From positions 1,178,001-1,242,000 of the forward strand of contig JAGMWG010000013.1 in assembly GCA_020744225.1 (NCBI GenBank): a DNA stretch of 64,000 nucleotides. The letters are read 5' to 3'. The stretch is from Paraphoma chrysanthemicola (taxonomy: Eukaryota; Ascomycota; Dothideomycetes; Pleosporales; Phaeosphaeriaceae). The translations under genes were made by a program, and so were the position numbers. Of the stretch, positions 21,506 to 32,037 are shown piece by piece; the first letter of the stretch is position 1, and each line of letters starts with the position of its first letter. Under the pieces are notes generated by a model. It was not told where the DNA came from and made no database searches. It saw only the letters and a list, made by a program, of their open reading frames with translations.

Positions 21506-22521
21506 TTCCTCTATCTAGCTCTTGTGGTAGGCGTCTACTAAGTGGAGAGACAAGGCTGTGTCCGGTCGACAAACTGCAATTAGAGTTCTCTGATTGGTTT
21601 GGAAGGAAGTCTTCATGAATATGTAGCTTAAACATGTAGCTTGAAATCTAGTTGCACTTGAGGATCCATTAAGATAAGAAGACCAAGTAGGTCTCCCTGA
21701 AAATTCAACTAAGAAATTCACCAGATTCTCAAGAAATTTGATTGGCGGCGATAAGCTGATAAGAAAAACAGGATCTTAGGTGGGATCTCAATCGACGTTA
21801 TATTTGCCTGCGTGGGCTTAATACTATTGCGATGGCTGCATTTGTTGTCAATTCCTCCAAAGGCTAGCTCGTGTGCAGAAACCTAACAGCAAAAGGACCA
21901 CATTTTGATGTTCGCGACACGCCACTTTAAAAAGACTCGTAGCAGTTCTTTGATGCATGCGACTTCTAGCGCACGTCAGCACTGTGGTTGGAGCCTCCTT
22001 TTCTCAAGTGCACCAGTAGAGGGAGCGAAGAGCCGCTCTCAAAGGCTGCTTCTATGCTTTTAGCGTTGCTATAATTCGTCGAAGGGGGAGGAGGCGAAGA
22101 GGAAGAGGGGGAATAGCGGGAATGGGGCACGCGGAATGGAGTCGTGGGAGGGATGATCCGAGGGGTGGGTAAGGACTGAGAGTGAGATTGAAATGGAGTT
22201 GGATGGGATGGATGAGGTGGGATCGGTCCGTAGCCAGGCGAAGATAGCAGGGAAAGGAGTAGAATCAGGTATGCAGTAGTGCAAAGATTGATAGTTCGGG
22301 TTACTTTTGGGCGTGCTGGGTGCTTTGCAAGATCAAGCTCGAGTTTGACTGCATCAGATACCAGAAACTTATTCATTGGCTACTGTGTTTGGAAGCTACG
22401 AACAGCTCTTAATGCGCTCAAAAACCGCCTTGTTCAGTCATGGTATCCCCACGCACCTCGCTATGCTATGCTATAAACAGAATTCAATCCCGACGCCATT
22501 TTCCTGCAGAAGCACGTCAAC
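21506..22521. other. Intergenic, 1.0 kb
   Basis: Upstream region of the HET gene, then a purine-rich, low-complexity patch (about 22080-22260) that yields a Pro/Ser-rich minus-strand frame. No gene supported. Confidence 0.45.
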
Positions 22522-23688
22522 CTAGTACTTCTTTGCCTCCATGCCCTCAGGCGGCTCCGGCACCACCGTCTTGCTACCAACGTTGCTCCAGTCCGTGCTC
22601 AGCACGGTACCACCGCTTTCCTGGTAACTCTTCATCATGGCGCGCTGCGCCTCTGGGGAAGCATCCTTGTACAACTTCTTGAAGAAGAAGGATGTCTCGT
22701 CGCCCTCGATCTCGTCTTTGTCGTCGAGGTCTTCAACGACTAGCTTGTCCCAATTCTTGACGCCAGACTTGGATGAGGTGGGGTAGACAGGTGCAGAGCC
22801 CTCGTTGCTCTTGCCAGTGAGGACGTGTGAGGGGATCGCGGGCTTGGATTCGTCCTTGTCTGCCTCAACCACACGATCGCCCTCGAGGTTGTGCCACTTG
22901 ACGCCAGGTGTCGCCTTCTTCAGTGTAATTTCCACTTTGGTCGAGAGAACGCGGAACTTTGACTCGGCGGGATCAATGGATGCGTAGAGTGGGTCGAGGG
23001 AGAAGTTGTAGTCGGAGGATGAGCCTTGAATCGGGAAAGCTATGGAGAACGAGTCCTTCTCGAACTCGACGACGGTGGTGTCTTTGGGCGCGCCTTTCGC
23101 GAGGATGGTAATAGTGACGTTGTCGTTGTTCTGGTACCAGTCGTGCTTAATCTTGTTGGCCGGTGTGGGCACGACTGGCTTAGGGACGTCTGCTGGCGCG
23201 TCTGTCTTCGGTGATGCTTTCACTTCGCTCGATGCTGGCTTAGCGGCCGGAGCACTGGGAATTTCGACGTCTGGCACGTCCTTGACTGTGACCTTCCGCT
23301 TCTCGTCGTCTTCGGGCAGGTCCTTCAGCTTTGCAGCCACCTTCATCTCCCAGATGGGCAGCGTCTTCTCCTTCTCGTCCAGCTTCTTGACAATCTTGAG
23401 GACATGTTCGGCGTCGCCATAGCGGCCGAGGAAGAAGAGGGCAAGGGCGCGTCGGAACTGCGAGTCCTTGATGAGCTCTCGGGAGCCGCGCTTGGTGCCC
23501 AGGACAACAGCAATCTCAGCGTCTGAGAGGGCTTCGGCGTATTTTGAGGAACGCTGGTAAGCTGTAGAGCGGTTTATGTAGTACTTCACCGCCGTCGTAT
23601 TGACCGCCAGGGCCTTGGTGTAGTGCTCAATAGCTTCGTCGTACTTGGATGCGGCGAGGGCCGCTTCACCGTTGCGCGCGTCGTTCAT
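22522..23688 (-). CDS. sgt1: SGT1 co-chaperone (TPR-CS-SGS)
   Basis: Single exon of 388 aa from ATG at 23688. The frame is open to 23865, but the extra N-terminus is unlike SGT1 and is probably 5' UTR. Three parts are visible. Tetratricopeptide repeats (about 1-110) start NDARNGEAALAASKYDEAIE. A CS domain (about 173-265) starts KIKHDWYQNNDNVTITI and contains DPLYASIDP. A C-terminal SGS domain (about 300-388) includes GVKNWDKLV, FFKKLYKDA and SYQESGGTVLSTDWSNV. SGT1 works with HSP90 and SKP1 in kinetochore assembly, SCF ubiquitin ligases and, in fungi, cAMP signalling. The SGS domain is the strongest identifier. Confidence 0.95.
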   Translation of the reverse strand: MNDARNGEAALAASKYDEAIEHYTKALAVNTTAVKYYINRSTAYQRSSKYAEALSDAEIAVVLGTKRGSRELIKDSQFRRALALFFLGRYGDAEHVLKIVKKLDEKEKTLPIWEMKVAAKLKDLPEDDEKRKVTVKDVPDVEIPSAPAAKPASSEVKASPKTDAPADVPKPVVPTPANKIKHDWYQNNDNVTITILAKGAPKDTTVVEFEKDSFSIAFPIQGSSSDYNFSLDPLYASIDPAESKFRVLSTKVEITLKKATPGVKWHNLEGDRVVEADKDESKPAIPSHVLTGKSNEGSAPVYPTSSKSGVKNWDKLVVEDLDDKDEIEGDETSFFFKKLYKDASPEAQRAMMKSYQESGGTVLSTDWSNVGSKTVVPEPPEGMEAKKY

Positions 23689-24178
23689 GGCGGGGTAACT
23701 ATTGTGAGTTGACGTATATTGTGATTTAATGGAGGATGCGCGGGTGAGGGGAGAGTAGAAGCTACGCGCTTTTGCTTTAGTAGCAATTGCGCGCGCAGGC
23801 GTCAGCGTTTGGTAGAGAAATCGGTAGAAACAGTGGAAGGCGTGAGCTGTGCTGCCTTCCTGCACCAGGGTTCACTTTGCGCTAACCAGAAATATTGCGG
23901 GGCTTAGGACCAGTCAACGATGCTCCCATAGCCTCACCAAGGTTACGTCACGTTTCAAAGGAACGCATTGCACCAGCCATTGGATCATTATGTATTGCCT
24001 ACACATGCTCAACGCAAAGAAAGTGACGCCGTGCAATGACTGGTATAAAAAGCCCGAGTACACAGGCCATGGGATAACTCCTCCAAGAAGCAAAGAATAA
24101 CGAACGATCTACTTCTGTTTTTCTTACACTGGTCCGTATTCACAATCCTCCCTCCTCACCACCGCTGGGTCTGTCGAC
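23689..24178. other. Intergenic
   Basis: Promoter and 5' UTR of sgt1 on the left. A plus-strand TATAAAA at about 24043 has no convincing gene downstream of it. Nothing else seen. Confidence 0.4.
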
Positions 24179-25583
24179 CTAAAATAGAAGCACAGCACCA
24201 AAGAGAACACTCGCAGCGACCATGCCGACGGCGCGGATGGGGATATCGACACTAGGAGCAGCACCCGTGCCGTTGCTTGTGCCGCTCGCCGCTGAGCCGT
24301 TGGGTGTGCGGGTAGCCTGGCCAGAGCCAGCAGTAGCAGTGCCCTCGCTGGCCTGACCGGCAAAGTGGGAGCCTCCGCCTGAAAGACCAGGGCCGGTGCC
24401 AGCGCCGTCGTTCATGTACCTCTGCGCGCGGCTAGGCAGGGCAGGGAGAGCAGTGCCCTCGACTTCCCACTCATCCGACTCAGATGGGCACTGCGAGGCA
24501 CGGCCATTCTCCTTGAAGCCGCCGTTGCCAGTAGGGTTCTTGGTCTTTGCGTAAGCGGCCTTGAGGCGGTCGAAATCAGCGTTGGTCTCGATCTTGCCGT
24601 CGTTGATCTCGACAATTCCGTAGCCGTTGGGCTCGACAGTGTACTCGTAGGCGAGACCTCCGGAGTAGACGCTGGTCATGTTGGTGTGGTAGAGCGAAGC
24701 AATCTCGCCCCACTGACGAGTGTTGGTGATGCAGCCAAACTCGGACAGGAAGATGGGCTTGCTGTAGTCCTTATATGTCTCGACCTTCTTATCCCAGCCG
24801 GAGATCTGGAAGGACGACGGGTCGCACCAGGAGTAGTCGTTGAAAGCGAAGAAGTCGGAACGCTCGTCGTCGGTGCCGCAGTTGAAGTAAAGAGCCTGGG
24901 CCTCGATGTTCTCAGCAACATCAGCGGCAGAGTATCCGACCGGGATAACGCGGCCCTTGCGGTTGGCAATGTACTGCTTCATGTCACGAGTAACGGCCTT
25001 GATGAAGGGTGCAGCATTGGTGTTGTTCCTCTCGTTGATAACCTCGTTGCCAGAGAAGAAGAGGAGCAAGTTGCTGTAGTCGGCGAATGCATCGACGGTG
25101 GCGAAGACATTCTGAAGGTAGACGTCGTTGTACGAGCGGCGGAGAGTGGCGAGGTTCTCGCGGTTGAGCGAGTACTTGGGTGTGTTCGCATCGAGAGCCA
25201 GGTAGATACCCGCGTCATCGAGCAGCTTCATGCCCTCGTCGTGGTTCTTCGAGTTGTCGATAGTGTACACGCGGATGGTGTTAATACCGAGTGACTTGAA
25301 GTTCTCGACGTCGCGCCTCAAGCTGGGAAGGTCGAGAAGGGGATCCTTTGCATCCGCGGCACCACCTATGGAATGTTAGTGATGCTCCACTCGCGCAACG
25401 GACACGCGACCACGCACCTGGCTGGTAAGCAACACCGCGAACGTAGAATCGGTTGTCGCCGGCGAAAAAGGCATTGCCCTTTACTGTGACTGCTGGGAGC
25501 TTTCCCTTGGTCTGACGAGGGACAATGTTGGCAAATGCCGGGGCGATCGCCGCGCATAGGGCGATAAGAGCGAAGGACTTCAT
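24179..25583 (-). CDS. GPI-anchored 1,3-beta-glucanosyltransferase (GH72, Gel/Gas family)
   Basis: Exons 25583-25418 and 25365-24179 give 450 aa. A signal peptide (residues 1-18) precedes the GH72 catalytic domain. Catalytic glutamates are E163 in SGNEVIN (acid/base) and E264 in LSEFGC (nucleophile), closely matching the positions in yeast Gas1. The enzyme cuts and rejoins beta-1,3-glucan chains, elongating cell-wall glucan at the outer face of the plasma membrane. The C-terminal region is Gly/Ser/Thr-rich and ends in a hydrophobic segment (VGMVAASVLFGAVLLF), a typical GPI-attachment signal. No Cys-box/X8 (CBM43) module is seen after the catalytic domain, so it belongs to the GH72-minus type. 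The single intron splits the codon for Gly56. Confidence 0.95.
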
Positions 25584-26740
25584 GACTGTGACCGTGAGAA
25601 AGAGAAGATTAAAAGGGTAATAGAAAGAGCGCAAGTGATGTCTAACGAGTGACGGGTAAGTAAAAAGGGTGATAACGTTCAAACAGAAGGCATTGAGAAC
25701 GAACAGGATCCAGGGAGGGAAGTATTTGAAGCAGCACCAAGAACCAATCTCTTGGTGCTGCCGAAATCCTACATGTGGAACTGCCAACCCCCATGGTCTG
25801 TCTGGCTTTGCTCCGCGCCAAGTCGATGAGCGTTGGCGGCACCAGGAATCGCGGAGCGGATGTGAGGGCCAAGAGGCCAAGCACCGGTTTATGAATTGCG
25901 AGAGGCGCCTCAGATGCGCGCCGAGGCTTGGTTCAGGGGCAAAGTCCAGCAATTGGCAGGAGGCGCGCTCAATGATGGCCTTGATAGCGATTGATTGCGC
26001 GTCCGGCTTCCCGCCGCCGGACACAGCCTCGTCGAGTGGCTCCCGTGCTCAAGCTGCGATGTCGTTGTTGGCGAGCAATTTGGCGGAGCGAGGCGGCTCT
26101 CAGCATCTGAAACACGGCCGCTGGGCAAATCTCAAACCGCGACCGGGGTGTGGACGACGATTAATAGTCGCACTTGAATTGCGATTCCCATTTCTGACGA
26201 CATTGTTACCACCCTCGTGCGTCCTGGCAGCACTGGAGTCGTTGTGCATGATCCTGCATTGGTGTTTTGCGGCCATTCGCCACCAGCGCGCACCAGCGCA
26301 TTGTTGACGAGCTGCGTGTCTTGGGAGCTCGCGTTGCCCAGCAGCACAGCTGCCATGAGCGCCGCCCCACGTCTTGGTCGATGAATACAGGAATGAGATG
26401 CTGGTGCTCGTGTTTCTTAGTGTGAGGTCGCGAGATTGGGGTTGGCAGATAATGCCAGTGCTTGCGACAGGGAGAGAGACCACAATTGAGGCATGATTGG
26501 TGCAGCGACGCAACCGCCCCTGCCTACTCGACCAACATGGACGTCCCAGCATTGGCAGGAGACGCCTACAAGAACACGATTCACGTGACCTATTCAAAAG
26601 GCATCCTAAAGTAAATCTCCGCATCGAAACACTTTGTCGATTTCCGCAGCAATCGCCCAAACTCAACAGGCCCCAGTCTCTTCCGTCATCTCATCCTGTC
26701 CATCCACATTTGCCTTCTGTCTCAACATCCACTCGCTTAC
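25584..26740. other. Intergenic, 1.16 kb
   Basis: CT-rich leader and promoter of the GH72 gene on the left. A 212-codon plus-strand frame and a 188-codon minus-strand frame overlap here. Neither is protein-like. No gene supported. Confidence 0.45.
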
Positions 26741-27774
26741 TTACTTCGTCTCCTCCTTCCCACCCTCACACACCTCTCCACACGCATTCTCCCCCTTCTC
26801 CACACTCTCATCAAACCTCGCCCCAAGCACGCCCGCCAACTCCCTAACATCCGCATGATCAACCGTATTCTGCATCCTATGCACAAACTCACACTTTCCA
26901 TCTATTCCCACACATATCAGCATGCCATTCAAATCGCCACCAGACTTCCCCACTTACTCCGACTCAAATCTCGGGATAGAAAAATTGATAAACTTACCAG
27001 CACTCACAACAATCTCCCCTCCATTCAAACTCTTCGGCCCAACAGCACTCACATGCCCGATACTTCCTAGCGCATACTTCAATCCGCCCCAGATGCGGTA
27101 CATGACCCCGCCGGCATCGCGCATGTAATCTTTCTTCGTGTCGCCGGGCGCGTCTTGCGCGAGCGTCCATTTGAAGCCGAACAGTGCGTGCAGCCGCGTC
27201 GTCGGATCGGTATAGATCGGATACGCGGATGACGAGGCGGTGATGTAATTCGGAATCGGGGTGTGTGTGCCGCAGCCGATTATGAGAACTGGTTGGAGTG
27301 TTGGTAGGGTAGGCTGGAAGGGGTGCGAGAAGGGGAACTTGGGGGTTGAAGGAGATGGGCATATAGGTACGGGAGGTAAAGGCGATATGTGCATATACGA
27401 TAGGAATGAAAATTAGAAACTGATTGTTGAAACGTACTTTGCGTTCCCTCCACCAAATTCCCCGGCGGCACCGCAGCGCTCAAATACCGTACATAGGCCT
27501 GACAATTCACACACCCTGTATCGCATTCATACACATTAGCAACAAACCGAGTTTTTAAAAACCACCGCCGAAATAATCCACAAATCCAGAGCAAATTGCC
27601 TGACTTACAAAAATGCCGCACAAATATCAACGCCGTCCTCCTTCCCTTCACAAGCTCGCCCAACTTCGTCGCCTTGCCGTCACGATCGTAGACCTCGACG
27701 TCAAACGCCTGCGAGAGCACGTCGGGCGATATGAGGTCGCGGGGCCCAGGGGTGTCTGGTGTCGTAGTAGTCAT
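26741..27774 (-). CDS. Thioredoxin-fold AhpC/TSA-type (PRXL2/AAED1-like) protein
   Basis: Exons 27774-27609, 27515-27438, 27288-26998 and 26952-26741 give 248 aa, closing in frame. The family signature is present: a long N-terminal strand region, TALIFVRHFWCVNCQAYVRYL with a CxxC pair (Cys57, Cys60) created across an intron, then LIIGCG, YPIYTDPTTRLHALFGF and a C-terminal FVHRMQNTVDHADV. Fungal members of this peroxiredoxin-like group are assumed to be redox proteins; direct activity is poorly documented. The second splice uses a less certain acceptor (27289), chosen because it preserves the ILIIGCG strand. Confidence 0.85.
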
Positions 27775-28153
27775 TATTAATTTCCCTGACAATTTACACA
27801 ACCGAGGGTGTATGAATCGTGTTGGTAGGAGTGTGAGAAGGTGGCGCCGCTTGGGATGTACGCGGTGTTTGTTGGTGGTGCATGCAGGGCGGGATGAGGA
27901 TCCTTGTACATTTAGCGAGGGTGTGCAGGATATGTGTTCCTATCACTTTGTCATGAGAATTGCATTTGTGTGCTGGGAAAATGGAATTATTTGAGGATGA
28001 GAAAGTTTGGTACATGGTAGGAAGTCGATGTCTTGATAAGTTGTGTTCTGTCCATTTTGCATTGGCTTTGATATTGGCACAGCAGGTTTATTACTTCTCA
28101 AGTCTATCGGGTAATACCATATCTGAAGAAGCACACGTTGATTACTTTCGTCT
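27775..28153. other. Intergenic
   Basis: Promoter of the PRXL2-like gene and 3' flank of the next minus-strand gene. Nothing else seen. Confidence 0.4.
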
Positions 28154-30138
28154 TTATAACACAGCAATCTTCGGCAACGGCTTATTCTTCACTTCATCAT
28201 AGCTCTTCTTCCTCGCGACCTCGGAATGCAACACCCGTCCCTGCGCACCCTGCACTTCTTGCGGCACGTTTAGGAGCTTCAAATCCTGCGGCATATTTCT
28301 AACCATGGCCGCAGCCGCCTCTTCGACACTTGTCGCGCCGGCAGTAGCATCTGCCTGACTCATGTAGCTATCGCTTCTCGATCGTCTGAACGGCAGCTCT
28401 TTCATAACTCGCGCTCGCATGTCGATGTTTCGATCAAGTTCGCGGCGTGGGGTCTTGTCGTTGTTGTCGGGACTGCTGTCTGGGCTGAAGCGACTCAATA
28501 AATCGGCAGAAGAGGACTTGACTATCCTTGTGACTGTGGCAGGCACAGTCAGTAGGTCCTGATCATCTGACATTGTGACTTGGCTTGTGAGCTGCGGCTT
28601 CCAGCCCATAGCCATTCGATCCACTTGTGGCGGCTGCTCAGCGCCGAGAGTTGCATCTGCCTCACTGGTAGTACGTGCATGTTCCTGCCCACGCATCTTT
28701 GGCCGTGTCGTGCCTGAAATTGGCGTGCCATTCATGGTCGCAAAAGCAACATCTTGTGCTGAAGCTCTGCTATCGGCTTTGTCGTCTCCAGATGCAATAC
28801 TAGCGGTGTCTCGACCATCCAACCCCGTCGAGCCGCTCCGTGACGTCCAATCCACGCTTCCGGCTGGTGTTGCGGAGCTAAGTCTGCGTGGTCTTGTTAA
28901 TGAGACCGATGACCGGGAGTAACGGCTGCGATATGAGAATGCTGTATGTGGCCGATGTGGTTGTGATCGGGACGCAAGATTCCTGCTAGGAGGATCGGTC
29001 GGATACAGAGCCCTCCATGTGGACGCAGAAAATTGCGGGGCAACAGACATGGGGATGAACGCTGATGAAGGAAGGGCACCTGAGAGGCGTGGTGGTAGAG
29101 TCAATGAAGGATGCGATGCAGAAGCGTGTGACACCGGAGGTAACGCGCCGACTGACGAAACTCGTGGTGCCCATTCTGCGGGGATTGGAGGTGGAGCTAA
29201 TTCTGATGTGAAGATGCCCAACCCTACAGACCGTCTAGGCGATGGAGCATGGATTATCGGCGGGGTCGGGCTGTCGCTAAGATCGAGACTGGTCATATCC
29301 GAGATTATAGAGGGGGTTCTTCGAGTAGAAGTAGATCTTCGCGCGTCGCGCAGGCGCTTCTCGGACGTGTTGCGCACTGGAGATGTATCTCGAGATGCGA
29401 TTGGTGTAGCGAATGGGTCAACTGGCGGCTGATATCCGTGTTTGAACAGATGCGCCTCGAACGGTCGACGGACGATAGCAAGGACAAAGAACAACGCGAA
29501 TGATGCGACACTATACAAACTTAGCAAGTACTTGGGAGGAACATGATGGGTTTTCTCACAGATTTACCATGGCAAAGGCCATACTCGCACGACTGATGCG
29601 GCATTCCAATCCAAACTCCCATGGCTGAAGGCCGGGTGCCTCAATTGCACATACTGGTCTCCGGGCAACGATGATCATATTCCACCCACAGGTTAGAAGC
29701 CAGAGTACGCATAGAGAGATTGCAACGCGGAGGGCTATGTATTCTGTTCTCTTGATGGCGGATTGGTGTCGACGCTGACGAATCCACAGCTTTTGCTTGT
29801 ATGATATTATAGTGTGAAGGCCCGTGTAGAAAAACGTCGCGATTACCTTCAAAGTAAGCTTACGACGCAAAGTGGATGCCGGATTGACTTACAGATATTA
29901 GAGTGAGAATCTCCGACGGGAGACTGGTTGAGTCGTTAGGGGCGAGTATAATCTGCCAAACAGATGTAAAGAGACATGCAAGCGCGCTGAGGTGCAGCAC
30001 ATTCAGAAGGATCGTGATGGTGATTAAAGTAAGCTTCCGGCGAGGTGTGTTGATGGTAATTTGGATACATTTTCTCTTTGAGCCAGTACTGGCGGATGGT
30101 GGTTCGGCGCCGTTACTACCGCATTCTGAACCGGTCAT
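28154..30138 (-). CDS. Four-TM membrane protein with long disordered tail (MARVEL-like topology)
   Basis: Exons 30138-29893, 29846-29560 and 29510-28154 give 629 aa. The first 210 or so residues carry four hydrophobic segments: near LITITILLNVLHLSALACLF; across the first junction (LTLIS|VIATFFYTGLHTI); VAISLCVLWLLTCGWNMIIV; and across the second junction (MAFAMVNL|VASFALFFVLAIV). A roughly 400-residue Ser/Pro/Arg-rich, low-complexity tail follows. This resembles a fungal tetraspan protein anchored in the plasma membrane or an endosomal membrane with a cytoplasmic regulatory tail. No family was identified by motif; MARVEL-like is an inference from topology only. The many RxxS sites suggest phosphorylation. 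Confidence 0.75.
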
Positions 30139-30932
30139 TGTCTGGTGAGTTTCCGGCTTCACCAGTTTCGTTGCAGACACTGCTATAAGAAGGGGAGTGC
30201 AGCGAATGACGGTTGCATGGCTATAGGAATCGGAATCAAAAGAGTGTGGAGCTGAAAGGTACAGCAAGCAAGACAAAAAAGGAACGAACGCGCACTGGGA
30301 CGCAGTGTTGACTGCCGTGAAGATGGCGATGGTATGAATTAAGCCTGAACAGGTCAGACTCGCTGTGTCTCAAGAACAGTGGTCGCAGCCGTTCAGCACT
30401 TGAACGGCCCAGTTTGTTCTAGATACATTCCAGCTGCGTGTCAATCTGCAGCTATGCCCACTACGAAGCTGGAGAATCCTGTACGATGGTTCCTGCCAGG
30501 AGGAATGCTGTTGCTTGGGAAACTCGCACGAGGTGAATTACTGCCTCTCATGTGTCTGCAACAGACCTTAAAACTATGCTCGTTTGACAGGGCCCTGAAT
30601 CGGATCGGTCGGCAAAGCTGCACTGCGGATATACTGATCGTGGTCGTTGGTCCATGCTGCGTCGGCGATGCTCATAATGATGCGGCAGGCAAGGGTGTGG
30701 CGCATTGATGAGGAGCCGCATATTTCCGAAGAACCAATGGCGCGTTCCTTGCGTTACACAACCCGAACCATTCAGCCATGGTTTGCGGAGGATATTGTCA
30801 CGACAGGTTAAAGTGAGTTGGCTGCAGGGCGTCTGATAACGATCGATCTGATGTGCCACGGCTCGTTGGTGGCCAAATGGGGTAAGGTGCTTGACCTCGT
30901 CCAACAGTGTTGGTCCAAACTCGGATGGATGC
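30139..30932. other. Intergenic, 0.8 kb
   Basis: Promoter of the four-TM gene and 3' flank of the SNARE gene. A 109-codon plus-strand frame starting with GTG (30379-30708) has no family features. No gene supported. Confidence 0.45.
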
Positions 30933-31765
30933 TCACAGAAAGAGCAACAGCACCAGAAGGAGGATCAGGACGAATATGAGGACTCCGATGCAGCAGCTGG
31001 ACCATGAATCTGTGAATGATGTCAGCATTTGCCGTGAAGCTTGCCACGGCAGCCATACCTTCATTCTTCCGGATGACCCAGCCGACCTTCTTGATGCCCG
31101 TCTGCAGCTTGCCGCCGACTCTGTCCGCGACAGTATCCACGTCATTGAGCATCTCGCCCTGCTCCTCGAGCTCGCGGCCCATGTCGTCGGCCTGCTGTCG
31201 GAGGTTGCCGACGGTCCTAAAGACGCCGTCGAGCGCCTCGTCCTGCTCGTGCATCATGGTGAGCTGCTGCTCCTGCTCGAATGCCGCGTAGTTATCCTCG
31301 TCCTCGAATGAATCTGGGTCGGGCAGGGCGTCGCCATTGGCAGCGCTCTTGCCCTTGTTCTTCGCATCCTGGATCGTGTGTTGCAGCTCGTCGCGCATGC
31401 TCTCAATCTCATTGCCGACATCCTTCACCAGCGTCCTTCGCCGCTCGACCTCGTCAATCTCGAGCCCAAAGCGGTAAGGATCGTGTTCGACGGCCTTGAC
31501 GCTCTCGACCAGATCCTCGAGGTCTTGGCTGAGCTCTTGAAGCGTCTGTTCGAGCTCGCTGCGGGCCTCTCGCAGCTCGGGGCTATTCGCCGAGGATGCC
31601 GAGGATCGTATGCGCAGGTATGACTTGAATAGCGGCCGCGCAGTGTTGAGGGCGGACAGGACATCGCTGGTGCTTTGTTAGCGAAGCTGCCTGGCGCATT
31701 CGGAGATGGTCGACATACGCCTGCACCTGCAGAAACGGGTCTTCATCGTTCTGTGAGGACATCAT
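30933..31765 (-). CDS. tlg1: t-SNARE of the Tlg1/syntaxin-6 type
   Basis: Exons 31765-31719, 31666-31059 and 31009-30933 give 243 aa. The short first exon encodes MMSSQNDEDPFLQVQ. The middle exon carries an N-terminal syntaxin-6-like helical domain (LFKSYLRIRS..., DPYRFGLEIDEVERRR) and the Qc-SNARE helix (about 135-200): EQDEALDGVFRTVGNLRQQA through DVDTVADRVGGKLQTGIKKV. The last exon is the TM anchor (SSCCIGVLIFVLILLLVLLL), ending at the C-terminus as in tail-anchored SNAREs. The role is fusion of endosome-derived vesicles with the trans-Golgi. It is transcribed divergently from the methyltransferase gene at 32038 across a 272-bp shared upstream region. Confidence 0.92.
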
Positions 31766-32037
31766 CTTGCATCACGTGAGCTTCTCGATGTTTTCAGTGA
31801 CGATGAGGATGTGTGTGGGGTGCAGAAGTGGTGTTGTGGTGAGTTGGCTGTATTGCTGTCTAACGCCGGCGATACCCCAGAAGTCCGAACGGCAGGAGCG
31901 ATCGGCGCTCGGGCCTACACTCTTCCAGAAATTCCATGCCGCTAAAAAAGATGCACCCTTCACAGTCACAATGAGGCACCCTTGCAAACCTCCCGAAATC
32001 GCTCTCGGGGTGAGGCAATTGTATATCCTCCATAGCC
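31766..32037. promoter_or_regulatory. Short bidirectional promoter region
   Basis: The ATG codons of the Tlg1-like SNARE (minus) and the METTL25-like gene (plus) are 272 bp apart and diverge, so both promoters must lie here. No TATA box was recognised. Confidence 0.6.

Noticed and set aside
24686..25294. 202-codon plus-strand frame
   Set aside because: Shadow of the GH72 catalytic domain on the other strand.
25669..26307. 212-codon plus-strand frame upstream of the GH72 gene
   Set aside because: Composition is not protein-like, the minus strand is open too, and it overlaps the promoter of a solid gene.
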